Below, piece after piece: positions 26,690-35,036 of a stretch of DNA of 64,000 bases. The stretch spans positions 806,001 to 870,000 of the forward strand of contig CAVYJN010000006.1 of NCBI GenBank assembly GCA_963768885.1, written 5' to 3'. This DNA is from DASRIA01 sp963768885. GTDB taxonomy: Bacteria; Actinomycetota; Thermoleophilia; Solirubrobacterales; JBBDJG01. Numbering within the stretch: position 1 is the first letter of the stretch; each line of letters begins with the position of its first letter. Made by a program: the position numbers and the translations under genes. The notes under the pieces were generated by a model, which ran no database searches, was not told the DNA's origin, and saw only the letters and a list, made by a program, of their open reading frames with translations.

Positions 26690-27643
26690 GTGGATCGCGA
26701 AACGGATTTCCCGATCATCCGCGCGGTTGCGGTGCTGGCGATTCTCGCCACGGCATGGCTGTCACCGGCGGTCGGGCACGCCGCCGTGAGCGCCTCGTTC
26801 GACGATCCGATCGGCGACACGACCTACTACGCGCCCGACCTGGGCGCGACGAAGGTGACGGTGGGCGACGACGAGACCTTCACCGTCGACACGCGCATCG
26901 TGCCGCGGCCACCCGCCTATTGGGGCGGCTGCGCCTACACCGTCGGGTTCTTCCCCTACCAGACATGCGTGCCGGCGAACATGAACGTGACCTGGTACCT
27001 CGACTTCCTGCGGACCGCGGGCAGCGTCTCCGACGACGGCGCCGACGCGAAGGTGACCGTGATCCCGACGCGCACGCAGACCTTCTGGGAGAGCGCACGC
27101 TGGGACCCGGCCAACGGCAAGTTCTCCGCGGGCGCGAAGCCCGCCTTCGGCGAGGACGCGGGCGGCGCGCACTGGACGCTGCGGCTGGCCGACCTCGGGA
27201 TCCCGAAGCCGGCGACCGTGCGGGTCTGGGCGGTGTCGCTCTACAAGTCCTACAACGGGGTCGGCACGCTGCTCGACTACTCCGACAAGGCCGGCCCGGG
27301 GTCGATCGCCGTCGCGGGCGGGCAGGCGCCGGCCGCTGGGAGCAGTTGCGTGCAGGCGACGCGCCGGGTCAACTCTCTGCAGCGCAGGATCCGCTCCGCC
27401 AAGCGGCGCGCGGCGCACGGAGGGCGCGCGGCGAAGCGACGCCTCGCCCGCCTGCGCGCGCAGCGCAAGCGCGCCCTGCGCAAGCTGAAGCGCAGGTGCG
27501 GGGCCCCGGTCAGCGGACCGGCGCCGACCACCGCGCCGCCGGGCTGCCGGCTCGTGACGAAGACGGTCCTCAAGCAGGAGGGCATCGGCATCTACGCCAA
27601 GTGGGTGCTGAAGCCCGAGGTCGTCGTCGAGTGCACCAAGTAG
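26690..27643 (+). CDS. Secreted protein of unknown function with a basic helical segment
   Basis: The 317-residue protein has an N-terminal hydrophobic segment (10-32) ending VGHAAVSA, consistent with export. Residues 35-205 look like a beta-sandwich (SASFDDPIGDTTYYAPDLGATKVTV, VTWYLDFLRTAGSV) with two cysteines. Residues about 222-268 are extremely rich in Arg, Lys and Ala (QRRIRSAKRRAAHGGRAAKRR), with cysteines at either end. A short C-terminal domain ends KWVLKPEVVVECTK. Such R/K-rich linkers occur in several secreted Thermoleophilia proteins. The GTG start is set by the promoter 6 bases upstream. No catalytic motif seen. Confidence 0.72.
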   Translation: MDRETDFPIIRAVAVLAILATAWLSPAVGHAAVSASFDDPIGDTTYYAPDLGATKVTVGDDETFTVDTRIVPRPPAYWGGCAYTVGFFPYQTCVPANMNVTWYLDFLRTAGSVSDDGADAKVTVIPTRTQTFWESARWDPANGKFSAGAKPAFGEDAGGAHWTLRLADLGIPKPATVRVWAVSLYKSYNGVGTLLDYSDKAGPGSIAVAGGQAPAAGSSCVQATRRVNSLQRRIRSAKRRAAHGGRAAKRRLARLRAQRKRALRKLKRRCGAPVSGPAPTTAPPGCRLVTKTVLKQEGIGIYAKWVLKPEVVVECTK

Positions 27644-27681
27644 CCGCCTGGTGAACCGGTACCGGCCGGCCCGGGAGCGGG

Positions 27682-27687
27682 TACGGT
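27682..27687 (+). promoter_or_regulatory. Probable -10 box of a leaderless promoter for the beta-helix protein
   Basis: TACGGT is followed by 6 bases and the ATG at 27694. No -35 box is apparent at the expected position. Confidence 0.4.
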
Positions 27688-27693
27688 TGGCCC

Positions 27694-29035
27694 ATGGGCA
27701 GGGTTGCACTCGCGGCCGCGGTGCTGGCGCTCGCGCTGGCGCCCGCGAGCGCGGCGGCAGGCGTGCGCTACGCGTCGCCCACCGGACTGGGAGATTGCTC
27801 CACCGAGATCAGCTCCTGTCCGCTCGAAACGGCGGTGACGGGAGCGGCGGAGAATGACGAGATCGTCGTCGGTCCGGGCACGTACGCGTTGAGCGCAACG
27901 CTCAGTCCGACCGTGGCGCTGACGATCCACGGGACCGTTGGACAGAGGCCGCAACTCATCGCCCCGTTAGGCAGCCCCGCCCTCACGAGCTCGGCCACGC
28001 TCAACCTCAGCCGATCTCATCTTCCAGTCGCGCGACGCGGACACCCTGTCCGAGTTGGGCGCCAATTCGGCGGCGGAGCGGATCGAGGTGCTCGCGATCA
28101 CCGAAGCCGGCTCGGTCGACGCGCTTCAGCCCGGTAGACGGCTTCGTCCTGCGCGACAGCCTGCTTGCGCGCGTACGGCACGAACGGGTCGCGGGCGCTC
28201 TACTACGAGGCTCGTGAGACCGGAGTGGTGACGCTGCGCAACGTAACGGCGATCGCCAGCGGGCCGGGCAGCGCGGCCCTTGCCATCAAGGCCACCGATA
28301 CCGGCCCCGATTCGGTGATCGACGCGACGAACGTGATCGCCGCTGCCGAGGTAGACGTCTCCGCTTCGGCCGATCCGAGCACGAGGTCGACCGTCAACCT
28401 CTTCAACTCCAACTTCAACTCCGGGGACACGCCGTTCGGGCGAGGCACGATCGGCGGCAGCGGCAACCAGGTCCTGCCTCCGCGGTTCGTGAACACGGCG
28501 GCCGGCGACTTCCACCAGGCCGCGGGCTCTCCCACGGTCGACGCCGGTCTCGACCGATCCGGCCAACGGCGCGCTCGATCTCGATGGTGCCGCGCGTACC
28601 GCCGGCGCCGCGACGGACATAGGCGCATACGAGTCCCCGCCGTCGCCCGCGCCCGCGGGCGCGCCTGTCGACACGAGCGCGACCGGCACGATCATCGGCG
28701 CACTGCGGCTCAGTCGCCGGGGCGTGGTCAGCGCGAGGCTGGCATGCCCGGCGAGCGAGTCACTCTGTAGGTGGTCCTACCAGCTGAGGTCGAGGAGGAG
28801 CGTTCGCACGCGCGGCAAGCGCAGGGTGATCAGGTTCGGGAGCGGCAAGGCGTCCGCGCCGGGCGCCAAGCGGGTGACCGTCAGGATCAAGCTGTCGAAG
28901 CGGAACTTCCGGCTGATCAAGCGCAAGCGGCGCCTCGCGGTGAAGCTCACCGTGCGCATGACCGACGCCGCGGCCAACATCGCGACGACCAAGCGGACCG
29001 CCACGCTGAGAGCGCCGAGGAGGGCGGCGCGCTAG
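27694..29035 (+). CDS. Secreted right-handed beta-helix protein, at least four frameshifts
   Basis: Read across frames this is one exported protein of about 445 residues. It has a signal peptide (residues 2-21), then RYASPTGLGDCSTEISSCPLETAV and NDEIVVGPGTYALSATLS, the usual start of surface beta-helix proteins. Asparagine-rich coils follow (TLRNVTAIASGPGSAALAIKA, STVNLFNSNFNSG). A closing DIGAYE-type segment and a basic immunoglobulin-like tail (LSRRGVVSARLACPASE ... VTVRIKLSKRNFRL) end the protein. The frame changes near 28012, 28125, 28160 and 28555; the first two are repaired by removing one C. Codon use stays coding-like across all breaks, so these look like sequence errors. Function unknown; secreted or surface-associated. 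Confidence 0.65.
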
Positions 29036-29051
29036 CGGCGCGCCGCCCTCC
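29019..29051 (+). terminator. Perfect 14-bp hairpin between convergent genes
   Basis: GGAGGGCGGCGCGC (29019-29032) pairs perfectly with GCGCGCCGCCCTCC (29038-29051) across a 5-base loop that contains the TAG stop of the beta-helix gene. It lies between converging genes (other stop at 29064), so it can act on both strands. There is no long T tract. Confidence 0.6.
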
Positions 29052-29063
29052 AGCGGCCGGCGA

Positions 29064-29891
29064 TCAGCCTCCCAGGATCGCGGCGGCGAGGTCGGCCTTG
29101 AACGGCTGCGTGCCGGGCGCGAGCTGCGCGCTCGACAGCGAGCTGTTGGCGCGCGTGTAGTCGAGCTCCTTGGCGAGGTCCCCGACGCCGTTCGAGCCGG
29201 CGGTGGGGAGGATCTGGAGCGTGCTCAGCACGCCGAACGCCTGACCCGAGCTGTTCAGGAAGCCGCTGCCCGAGTCTCCGGGGACGCCGGGGGTCACGGT
29301 GTAGACGGTGCGGCTCCACCCGTTGCCCTCGGTCGCCACGACGGTGCCCTGCTTGGGGCTGAGCGTGGTGACTCCGCCGCGCAGAGACGAGTTGCCGTAC
29401 GAGTACACGGTCGAGCCGTCGGCCGCGCCGCCGATCCCCGTCGGCCCGCCGAAGCCGGGGACGGACGGGTTCACGCTGCCGACGTCCGCGGGGTCGATCC
29501 TGACGAGCGCGAAGTCGTTGTACGCGCAGACGTCCGGGTCGGTCTCGCCCTTGGCCTGCATGGTCAGCCAGGAGTTGTAGACCATCGTCCCGGGCCGGCT
29601 CGCGCCGTCGATCTCGACCGGCGTGCCGACCGGGAGGGAGCCGCTGTCGCACCCGTTGGTCTCGGTCGATCCGCCGGTCCCGGAGCAGTGGGCCGCCTGG
29701 CCGAGGTAGACGTCGGATCCCTGGGTGAACACGAAGTTGGAGGTGCACTGTGCGCCGTCCGTGAACGTCATCACGCCGGGATGCACGGTGGCCTGACCGG
29801 CGGGGGCCCAGGCTGACGCGCCCGCCGGGGCGAACGCGACGATCGCGAGGGCGACCAGGGCGGTGCCGACCATGGACATGGGTCGTCTCAT
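29064..29891 (-). CDS. Secreted trypsin-like serine protease
   Basis: The 275-residue protein has a signal peptide (residues 1-26, ending AGASAWAP). The catalytic triad is visible: His in YLGQAAHCSG (near residue 68), Asp in AYNDFALVRID (near 128) and Ser in GVPGDSGSGFL (near 205). There are paired cysteines around the His loop. GDSGS is the chymotrypsin-fold signature. It is exported and probably degrades extracellular protein; no propeptide longer than a few residues is seen. ATG 29891 is preceded by GGAAGG at good spacing. It is divergent from a membrane-protein gene at 30034. Confidence 0.88.
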   Translation of the reverse strand: MRRPMSMVGTALVALAIVAFAPAGASAWAPAGQATVHPGVMTFTDGAQCTSNFVFTQGSDVYLGQAAHCSGTGGSTETNGCDSGSLPVGTPVEIDGASRPGTMVYNSWLTMQAKGETDPDVCAYNDFALVRIDPADVGSVNPSVPGFGGPTGIGGAADGSTVYSYGNSSLRGGVTTLSPKQGTVVATEGNGWSRTVYTVTPGVPGDSGSGFLNSSGQAFGVLSTLQILPTAGSNGVGDLAKELDYTRANSSLSSAQLAPGTQPFKADLAAAILGG

Positions 29892-30033
29892 CGAACCTTC
29901 CTTCCTGTGGAGAGCCGCTCCCCCAGCGGCTGATCCTTGGAGTGAGCAGAGCTTCACGGGTTGTTCCCTGGGATTCGGGCATCTAGTCCTGAATCGGCCG
30001 TGCCCGTCCGGGGCCGCTGGTCCAATTCGGCAC

Positions 30034-30678
30034 GTGCCGCTGGCAGAGCTCACAGGTCCGACGCGCGATGCGCTCGACCTGCTGCGCGACGGAGACCAGT
30101 TCAAGTGGTACGTCGTCTGGATGCTGGTCGCCGTGATGTGGATGTACAGCGTCGAGATCGAGCGGCGCGCGTGGCCGGTGGTCGCGGCGGGCCTCGCGCT
30201 GTGGTCGGCCGACTGGATCAACGAGATCCTCAACAGCGTCTTCCTCGAGCTGAACGACACGGCGCCGTTCTGGGCGACGACCGGCTCGACGGCCTACCAG
30301 ATCTTCGTCGGGCTGAACGTCGAGATCTCGCTGATGTTCGCGATCTTCGGGCTGGCCTACGCGAAGACGCTGCCCGCCGACCGCGAGATGCGGATCCTCG
30401 GGATGAACAACCGGCTCGCGCTCGCGCTCATGTACAGCGTGATCGCGGTCGGGATCGAGGTGGTGCTGAACCAGCTCGACGTGCTGCGCTGGCATTGGTG
30501 GTGGTGGGACTGGCCGTTCGTCCCGCTGATCATCGTGTTCGGCTACCTGTGGTTCTTCCTCGCGGCCGCGCACGCGCACGACCTGCCGACCGACCGGCAG
30601 CGGTTCCGCTTCGTCGCGAAGCTTGCCGGCGTCGCCGCGACGCTGGCGCTCGTCACGGGCCTGCTCGGCTGGATCTGA
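30034..30678 (+). CDS. Polytopic membrane protein, unknown
   Basis: The 214-residue protein from GTG 30034 has about six hydrophobic helices. Notable are WYVVWMLVAVMWMYSVEIERR, LALWSADWINEILNSVF and a Trp-rich turn RWHWWWWDWPFVPL. Conserved-looking acidic residues (E in VEIE, D in ADW, E in NEI, E in VEIS) lie inside or at the edges of helices. I recognise no family. It stands alone, divergent from the protease. Confidence 0.65.
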   Translation: MPLAELTGPTRDALDLLRDGDQFKWYVVWMLVAVMWMYSVEIERRAWPVVAAGLALWSADWINEILNSVFLELNDTAPFWATTGSTAYQIFVGLNVEISLMFAIFGLAYAKTLPADREMRILGMNNRLALALMYSVIAVGIEVVLNQLDVLRWHWWWWDWPFVPLIIVFGYLWFFLAAAHAHDLPTDRQRFRFVAKLAGVAATLALVTGLLGWI

Positions 30679-30681
30679 GGG

Positions 30682-30720
30682 CTACGTGCCGGTGTGCGCG
30701 TCCCAGAAGCCGCGCGCACA
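30682..30720 (-). pseudogene. Remnant of a carboxylesterase gene 3' end
   Basis: On the minus strand this stretch reads ..CARGFWDAHTGT-stop. The intact carboxylesterase at 35037-36650 ends ..KCGFWDSHTGT-stop. The match includes the stop codon and breaks off abruptly upstream of about 30720, where unrelated small genes begin. I read it as the last dozen codons of a second carboxylesterase whose body was lost or replaced. Confidence 0.55.
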
Positions 30721-30820
30721 GAAAGCGGCAGACCGCGAAGTCGAGGCCGCCGAGTGGCGCAGCCGCGATGCCGCGATGCTCGAGCACTTCCGCAGCAAAG
30801 GCGCGGGGTGGGAACCATGA
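30686..30820 (+). CDS. Possible small protein translationally coupled to the next gene
   Basis: A 44-residue frame from GTG 30686 (later starts possible) with charged helical content (QKAADREVEAAEWRSRDAAMLEHF). Its stop overlaps the ATG of the next gene (ATGA at 30817). Its first third overlaps the carboxylesterase remnant on the other strand, so at least that part may not be real coding sequence. Confidence 0.3.
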   Translation: MPVCASQKPRAQKAADREVEAAEWRSRDAAMLEHFRSKGAGWEP

Positions 30821-31221
30821 GCACGGGCGTCGTCGGCACGGTCTATCCGACCGTCGCCGGACATGAGGCGAGACACTGCGCCGCTGGCGTGCTCTTGGGG
30901 CTCGACGTCAAAGAGGCGCGGGCCGATTGCCCGACCCCTCGGACGGCTGGCCATGTCACGACGATAGGGCCGATGGCGACGCCGCGCGAGTTCGGGCTCA
31001 TGGTGCTGGTCGGCGGCCTTGACAACGACGACGACTGGCCCCCGCGCTGGCCGCCCGATAAGAGTTCCGAGCTTGCCGACGAGCGCCAACTGGCGGAAGT
31101 GGTCGAGCGGCTGGGGCTCGACAAGGCCGGCTACCTCGGGTTATACGAGGAAGCCTTGCAGCTCGCCGCGTCGCGCCGGTTCCGGTCGTTGGCGGCGGGT
31201 TACGAAGCCTTGACGGCGTGA
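30817..31221 (+). CDS. Small protein with an HExxH metalloprotease-like motif
   Basis: The 134-residue protein carries AGHEARHCAAGVLLGLDVKEA near residue 14. HEARH followed by a small-residue helix resembles the zinc-binding helix of M41/FtsH- or M50-like peptidases (HEAGHAVxxxLLG), and GHVTTI fits the strand that follows in those proteins. The usual Gly in HEAGH is Arg here. There are no AAA or membrane domains, so it is at most a stand-alone peptidase-like domain of the kind seen in mobile elements. Acidic loop GGLDNDDDWPPRWPPDK. Codon use is less extreme than its neighbours. Overlaps the end of the convergent SnoaL gene. Confidence 0.55.
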   Translation: MSTGVVGTVYPTVAGHEARHCAAGVLLGLDVKEARADCPTPRTAGHVTTIGPMATPREFGLMVLVGGLDNDDDWPPRWPPDKSSELADERQLAEVVERLGLDKAGYLGLYEEALQLAASRRFRSLAAGYEALTA

Positions 31222-31577
31222 TCCCAGATGACCTCCACGTCGACAATCATGCCCTTGCGCACGGTAAGGACGTGCGTGGACCCAATGTTCGACTCCGGGC
31301 GACGGCCTTCGGCCCGCCAGACATACCGCGCCGCAACGCGGTCGCCAACATCGATGAAGTCGCCGATCAGTTCCAGGGTGTCGGCGTCCCAGGTGTCGCG
31401 GAGTTGTTTGCTCTGGTGCATGACCGCGTCCCGACCCATGAAGGGCCCCGGCTCCGGCCAATCGTCCGGCATCCGCATGATGACGTTCGGGTCGTACAGC
31501 TTGCGGAGGGCCTCCATGTCCCCCGCGTTCCACGCCTCCAAGGCGGCTTTGATGACCTCCACGTTCTCCTGCGACAT
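31200..31577 (-). CDS. SnoaL-like (NTF2-fold) protein
   Basis: The 125-residue protein starts MSQENVEVIKAALEAWNAGD, the opening of a very common Thermoleophilia family of cone-shaped NTF2-fold proteins. It continues with LYDPNVIMRMPDDWPEPGPFMGRDAV and a C-terminal VWRAEGR and VLTVRKGMIVDVEVIWDHA. The fold often hosts small ligands or ester cyclase activity, but no catalytic residue can be named. The leader carries GATACT about 9 bases before the ATG, and this leader recurs in damaged form at 32404-32439. Confidence 0.75.
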   Translation of the reverse strand: MSQENVEVIKAALEAWNAGDMEALRKLYDPNVIMRMPDDWPEPGPFMGRDAVMHQSKQLRDTWDADTLELIGDFIDVGDRVAARYVWRAEGRRPESNIGSTHVLTVRKGMIVDVEVIWDHAVKAS

Positions 31578-31598
31578 CGCTCGCGCAGTATCCCGCAG
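31562..31598. repeat. Direct repeat, copy 1 (leader and first codons of the SnoaL gene)
   Basis: 37 bases covering CGTTCTCC..GCGACATCGC..CGCGCAGTATCCCGCAG. On the minus strand it contains the ATG and the -10-like GATACT of the SnoaL gene. Copy 2 at 32404-32439 differs by one deleted base and one substitution. Confidence 0.7.
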
Positions 31599-31786
31599 GC
31601 TCAGGAGTCGGCGTGAGCGTCTTGCTCCGACAGCCCCACGGCTTCGAGTCAGGCTGCCCGCGTTTGAAGACTCTCCACGCGCGAGCTGACGCACTGGCAC
31701 CTGATGGTCGTTGAACTGCGGGAAAGCCTTTCGAGCCGCCGTTCTGCACTGGTCCTTGCTGGTCGGCCCGATCGGAGCCGGCGCGG

Positions 31787-32308
31787 TCAGCGACGACGTG
31801 AAACGTCGCTTCGAGAACCGTGGTGGATGCGTTCGTAAAAAGCAACCGCGCGGGACGTGCCTCGGTCGGCGTAGTCGCCCGTCGGGGTGTGGATCGTGGC
31901 CTGATAGCGAGAGCCCGTCTACGACTCCGCCCCGTGTTACCCAGGCTGTCCTGGCATCCGAGACCCAATGCCGCCGTTCTTGGTAGCCCGTGATGAGGAA
32001 GTCGCCAGAGTGGATGGTGAAGGAGGCGAGATCAGGGTCAAGCCACGTGACCCCCCGAGTTCGTCACCGTCCCCGAGCCCGTCTCTGTGAACGTGCCTGG
32101 GTAAGGCCCGTACGCCGATCCCCGAAACCGCGTACGAATAAGGCCCGGTCGCTTTCGCGAGAACGATGCCGGTTGCCACCCCCACCGCGGAAAGATTCTC
32201 CCCCGTCAGCGAGTCCACGGCAGACGCGCTGGCAGGCGACGCTGCCAAGACAAGGGCCAGCACCAGGCCCAGACCGAAGAACCGACGACGTTTCCGCTGC
32301 GCGACCAT
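31787..32308 (-). CDS. Secreted protein, frameshifted, unknown
   Basis: From ATG 32308, preceded by AAGGAGG at 5 bases, the protein opens MVAQRKRRRFFGLGLVLALV, a clear signal peptide ending ASASA. It continues SLTGENLSAVGVATGIVLAKATGPYSYAVSG. The frame then changes at least twice. Following the coding-like frame gives GTFTETGSGTVTNSGGHV, DPDLASFTIHSGDFLITGY and a C-terminus RAVAFYERIHHGSRSD with a stop at 31787. The total is about 174 codons. No domain recognised. Confidence 0.5.
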
Positions 32309-32403
32309 CCCGCCCTCCTTGTCGGACATTGCATCGGCCCCGTGCGCGGGCCGCATACCGAGCCTACTGGCGGTGAAGGCGCTGGGTCAAGGCGGCCCCC
32401 GCG

Positions 32404-32439
32404 CGTTCTCCGCGACATCGCCCGCGCAGTATCCCGCAG
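32404..32439. repeat. Direct repeat, copy 2 (orphan SnoaL leader)
   Basis: Repeats 31562-31598 with one base deleted after the start codon (ATGTCGC-GGAGAACG on the minus strand). No SnoaL body follows it, so it is an orphaned 5' end of a second family member. Confidence 0.65.
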
Positions 32440-32544
32440 CGACCAGGGGGACGGTCGGACGGCCAGTCGTGCGAGCCGTGGGACCGCCGCCTAGCCGACC
32501 GGGCGCGCACAAGAAAAACCAAAACTTGAGACTAGGAGCCGCAG

Positions 32545-32787
32545 ATGAACGACGTGAAGGCCGAGTTCGAGTCCGCAGTTGAAGTAGCTCGCGGCGCGCT
32601 CGCGCGGTTCCGCGAGGAGCCGATGGTGCCGAGCGAGAGGGGCGGCCCGCGCCTTAGCCCTTGGTTTCGCGTGTGGCGCGACGCCTCAGAGGTCGCCCAA
32701 CGCTGGCACCGGCGGCTTGAGCAGAGCAGACCGGAACCGAACCTGGACGAGGAGATCGACCGGCTCCTAGACGAGGCGCAGGGGTAA
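32545..32787 (+). CDS. Small helical protein, possibly related to phage small terminase
   Basis: The 80-residue protein from ATG 32545 is preceded by AGGAG. It is charged and helical: VEVARGALARFREEP, then GGPRLSPWFRVWRDASEVAQRWHRRLEQ. The NPW/SPW..W..A.E...R pattern recalls P27-type small terminase or P27-like plasmid proteins, but the match is weak and the rest is absent. It lies in the scrambled stretch, where a phage or plasmid trace would fit. Real gene fairly likely, identity uncertain. Confidence 0.45.
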   Translation: MNDVKAEFESAVEVARGALARFREEPMVPSERGGPRLSPWFRVWRDASEVAQRWHRRLEQSRPEPNLDEEIDRLLDEAQG

Positions 32788-32875
32788 CGGAGGGAGCGAT
32801 CTTCCAGCGTGCGATCTGACCCGACCGCCGTCAAGCGCAGCACAAGGACCGCGTGATCGCGATGCCGGGTCGCGG

Positions 32876-34450
32876 CTAAGGCACGAACACCCCCTGCCGC
32901 GCGAACAGAGTGTTGGGGCTGGTCGCCACGGCGCCGTCCGCGCCACCGTCGTAGACCTGCACCTGCCCGATCTGCCATACAGCGCGCTTGCCCTCCTTCA
33001 CCGCGCCCGGCACGAGCGCGTCCATCGAGGTGGAGGCGGTGCAGGTCGCGCCGACGAGCGGATCGGCGGTGGGAGTGCAGGAGGCGTTCACCGGGAACGG
33101 GATGTCGACGACCGTCGCCGCATCGGTGCCGCCGCCCGGTGGCACGGCGTTGTTGCGGTCGGTGATCCGCAGTACCGCATTGGCCTGCAACTCGCCGGCG
33201 TAGTCGGTCATGTCGGCCTTGTTGCGGACGTCGGTGATGCTCATCGCGGCCGTCACGTCGGCCTCGTCGGCGGGCGTGGTGGGATCGCCGACGACCGTCA
33301 CGAAGCGCCCGACCCGACGAACTCGGTGGCCTGCCCATTGGAGTCGGCGGTGCCGGTCGTGAGCCAGTCGGACTCCTGCACGGGCGGCGCGCACGAGGGG
33401 AAGGCGAGCGCCGGACCGTGCTGGCGGTTCGGAGCCGTGCAGCTCTTGAAGGCGACCACCAGCGAGGCGCGGAACGGGGTTGCGCCCTTGGGGCGGGCGT
33501 AGCCCGTGTAGGGGATCGGCTGCCAGTCGGCCCCGGAGTCGCGAACCGGATTGTTGCTGAAGTTGCCCAGCCCTGTGCCGTCGGCGTTCATCGTGTAGAT
33601 GTCGAGATTGAAGTCGAAGGGCGGCCTCGCCGCACGCCGGAAGCCATCGAACGCGATCTTGGCGCCGTCCGGAGACCAGGCGGGCTGATCATCGCCCAGA
33701 GTCTCGCCCAGAGTGCCGGACGAATTGGTGAGTCTGACCACCCCGCTTCCGTCGGCGTTCATCGTGTAGATGAAGGACGTGCCGTCGCGATTGCTGGAGA
33801 ACGCAATCTTGGTGCCGCTCGGCGACCAGTCTGGCTTACGATCTTGGGCCGCGTTGCTGGTGAGCGGCACTACCCCGCTTCCGCCGTGGCGTCATCGTGT
33901 AGATCTCGAGATCGCCGTCGCGGATGCTGGAGAATGCGATCTTGCTGCCGTCCGGCGACCACGCCGGCGAGAAATCCTCCCGCTCATCGGTGGTGAGCCG
34001 CGCTGCGCCACTGCCGTCGGCGTTCATCGTGTAGATCTCCCAGTCGCCGTCGCGAGTGCTCTGGAACGCGATCTTGTCCCCGTCCGGCGACCAGGCGGGC
34101 TCGCTGTCGTTCGCCGGATCGTTGTTGGTGATGTTGGTCTGGCCCGTGCCGTCGGCGTTCATCGTGTAGATATCGGTGTAATTGCCGACCTGGCTAACGA
34201 AGGCGATCTTGGTCCCGTCGGGCGACCAGGCGGGCTCGAAGTCGTTGGCCGGATTGTTGGTGACGTTGGTCAGTCCGCTGCGGTCGGGGTTTGTCGTGTA
34301 GATCTCGTAGTTGCCGTCGCGATTGCTGGAGAACGCAATCTTTCCGTTCGCCCCCGGGAAGGCGGCCTGTGCCGGTGGACTGATGACCAGCAGAGCTAAA
34401 ACGGCGAGGAGCACGGGCCGAATCGACCGGTGCGAAACGAGTCGAGGCAT
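32876..34450 (-). CDS. Secreted TolB/PD40-type propeller protein with the shared C-terminal domain, two frameshifts
   Basis: The joined protein is about 520 residues. It has a signal peptide (13-29, ending PPAQAAF), then repeated WD40-like PD40 blades: GKIAFSSNRDGNYEIYT, EPAWSPDGTKIAFVS, DIYTMNADGTG, EPAWSPDGDKIAFQS and so on. Such blades form the TolB-type propeller that binds peptides or lipoproteins. From about 33483 to the stop follows the same roughly 200-residue domain that ends the sugar dehydrogenase. The frame shifts near 33870 (between blades) and near 33311 (FVGSG to GRFVTVVGD). The repeats and tail continue in register across both, so I take them as errors. Exported; partner unknown. 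Confidence 0.78.
32879..33483 (-). other. Shared C-terminal domain, copy 2 (end of the TolB-like protein)
   Basis: Begins ATPFRASLVVAFKSC and ends NTLFARQGVFVP. It keeps all four cysteine positions of copy 1 and the markers CTAPNRQHGPALAF, SCAPP, TPADEADVTAAMSITDVR, DYAGELQA, RITDRNN, GATCTA and WQIGQVQVYDGGADG. It is attached to PD40 blades rather than to a PQQ dehydrogenase. Confidence 0.75.
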
Positions 34451-34524
34451 CGAAGCCTCCTTAGTGGTCCACGGGGCGAGGAGCGGGGAGCCCAGGCCAC
34501 ATGTCCCGGACGGATGCTCCGACG

Positions 34525-34908
34525 CTACTCCGATTGGGCAGCGGTCGGAAGGGCTGGTTTGTTAAGGAGAGAGGCGCAGCTACCGGGTCGGGCGAGGCTA
34601 GCTCGGGAGGCTGCGCCGCCCAAAGGGTAGTTAGTTCCCGACGTTCCAGCCGCCGCGCGGCGCGCGTGGTCCGGCGCGGGTGCCGGTAACTCGGCCGCGA
34701 CCAGCTCGGCACTCGCGGCAAGCTCGATCAGCGACTGACGCAACGCGGGACGTGCGCCGACCTCTCCGGCGGCGAGAGCCCGCTGCGCGCCGACGACCGC
34801 GCCCATGCGCGCGATCAGCGCATCCTGGCGAGCGTCGAAGGGATGGCCGCGCCGCATGATCCGGTCGACGTCCTGACGCACGGATGCCACGGCGCCATTG
34901 TCGCGCAC
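34525..34908 (-). CDS. Possible small cytoplasmic protein in the 34.5-35.0 kb gap
   Basis: The gap between the TolB-like gene and the carboxylesterase (34451-35036) holds one frame with GC-rich third positions. From GTG 34908 it reads VRQDVDRIMRRGHPFDARQDALIARMG and RQSLIELAASAELVAAELPAPAPDH, a helical, unremarkable sequence. After about residue 85 the composition becomes less coding-like, so the true end may lie earlier or behind a frameshift. No family recognised. Confidence 0.35.
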   Translation of the reverse strand: MRDNGAVASVRQDVDRIMRRGHPFDARQDALIARMGAVVGAQRALAAGEVGARPALRQSLIELAASAELVAAELPAPAPDHARRAAAGTSGTNYPLGGAASRASLARPGSCASLLNKPALPTAAQSE

Positions 34909-35036
34909 CGCAGCGATTGGCTCGACTTGCTAACGGATTGCTAACGAACGGTGCAGAACTGACCGGATTTAGCGGCACCCGCTGTCACCACGTCACCGGG
35001 AAAACCGCTATCTAGTGCGGGTTTCCGTACAGGCCG

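Noticed and set aside
32545..32787. Firm call of a phage small terminase
   Set aside because: Only a short W/A/E/R pattern matches and no large terminase, portal or capsid gene is nearby, so I left it as a weak suggestion.
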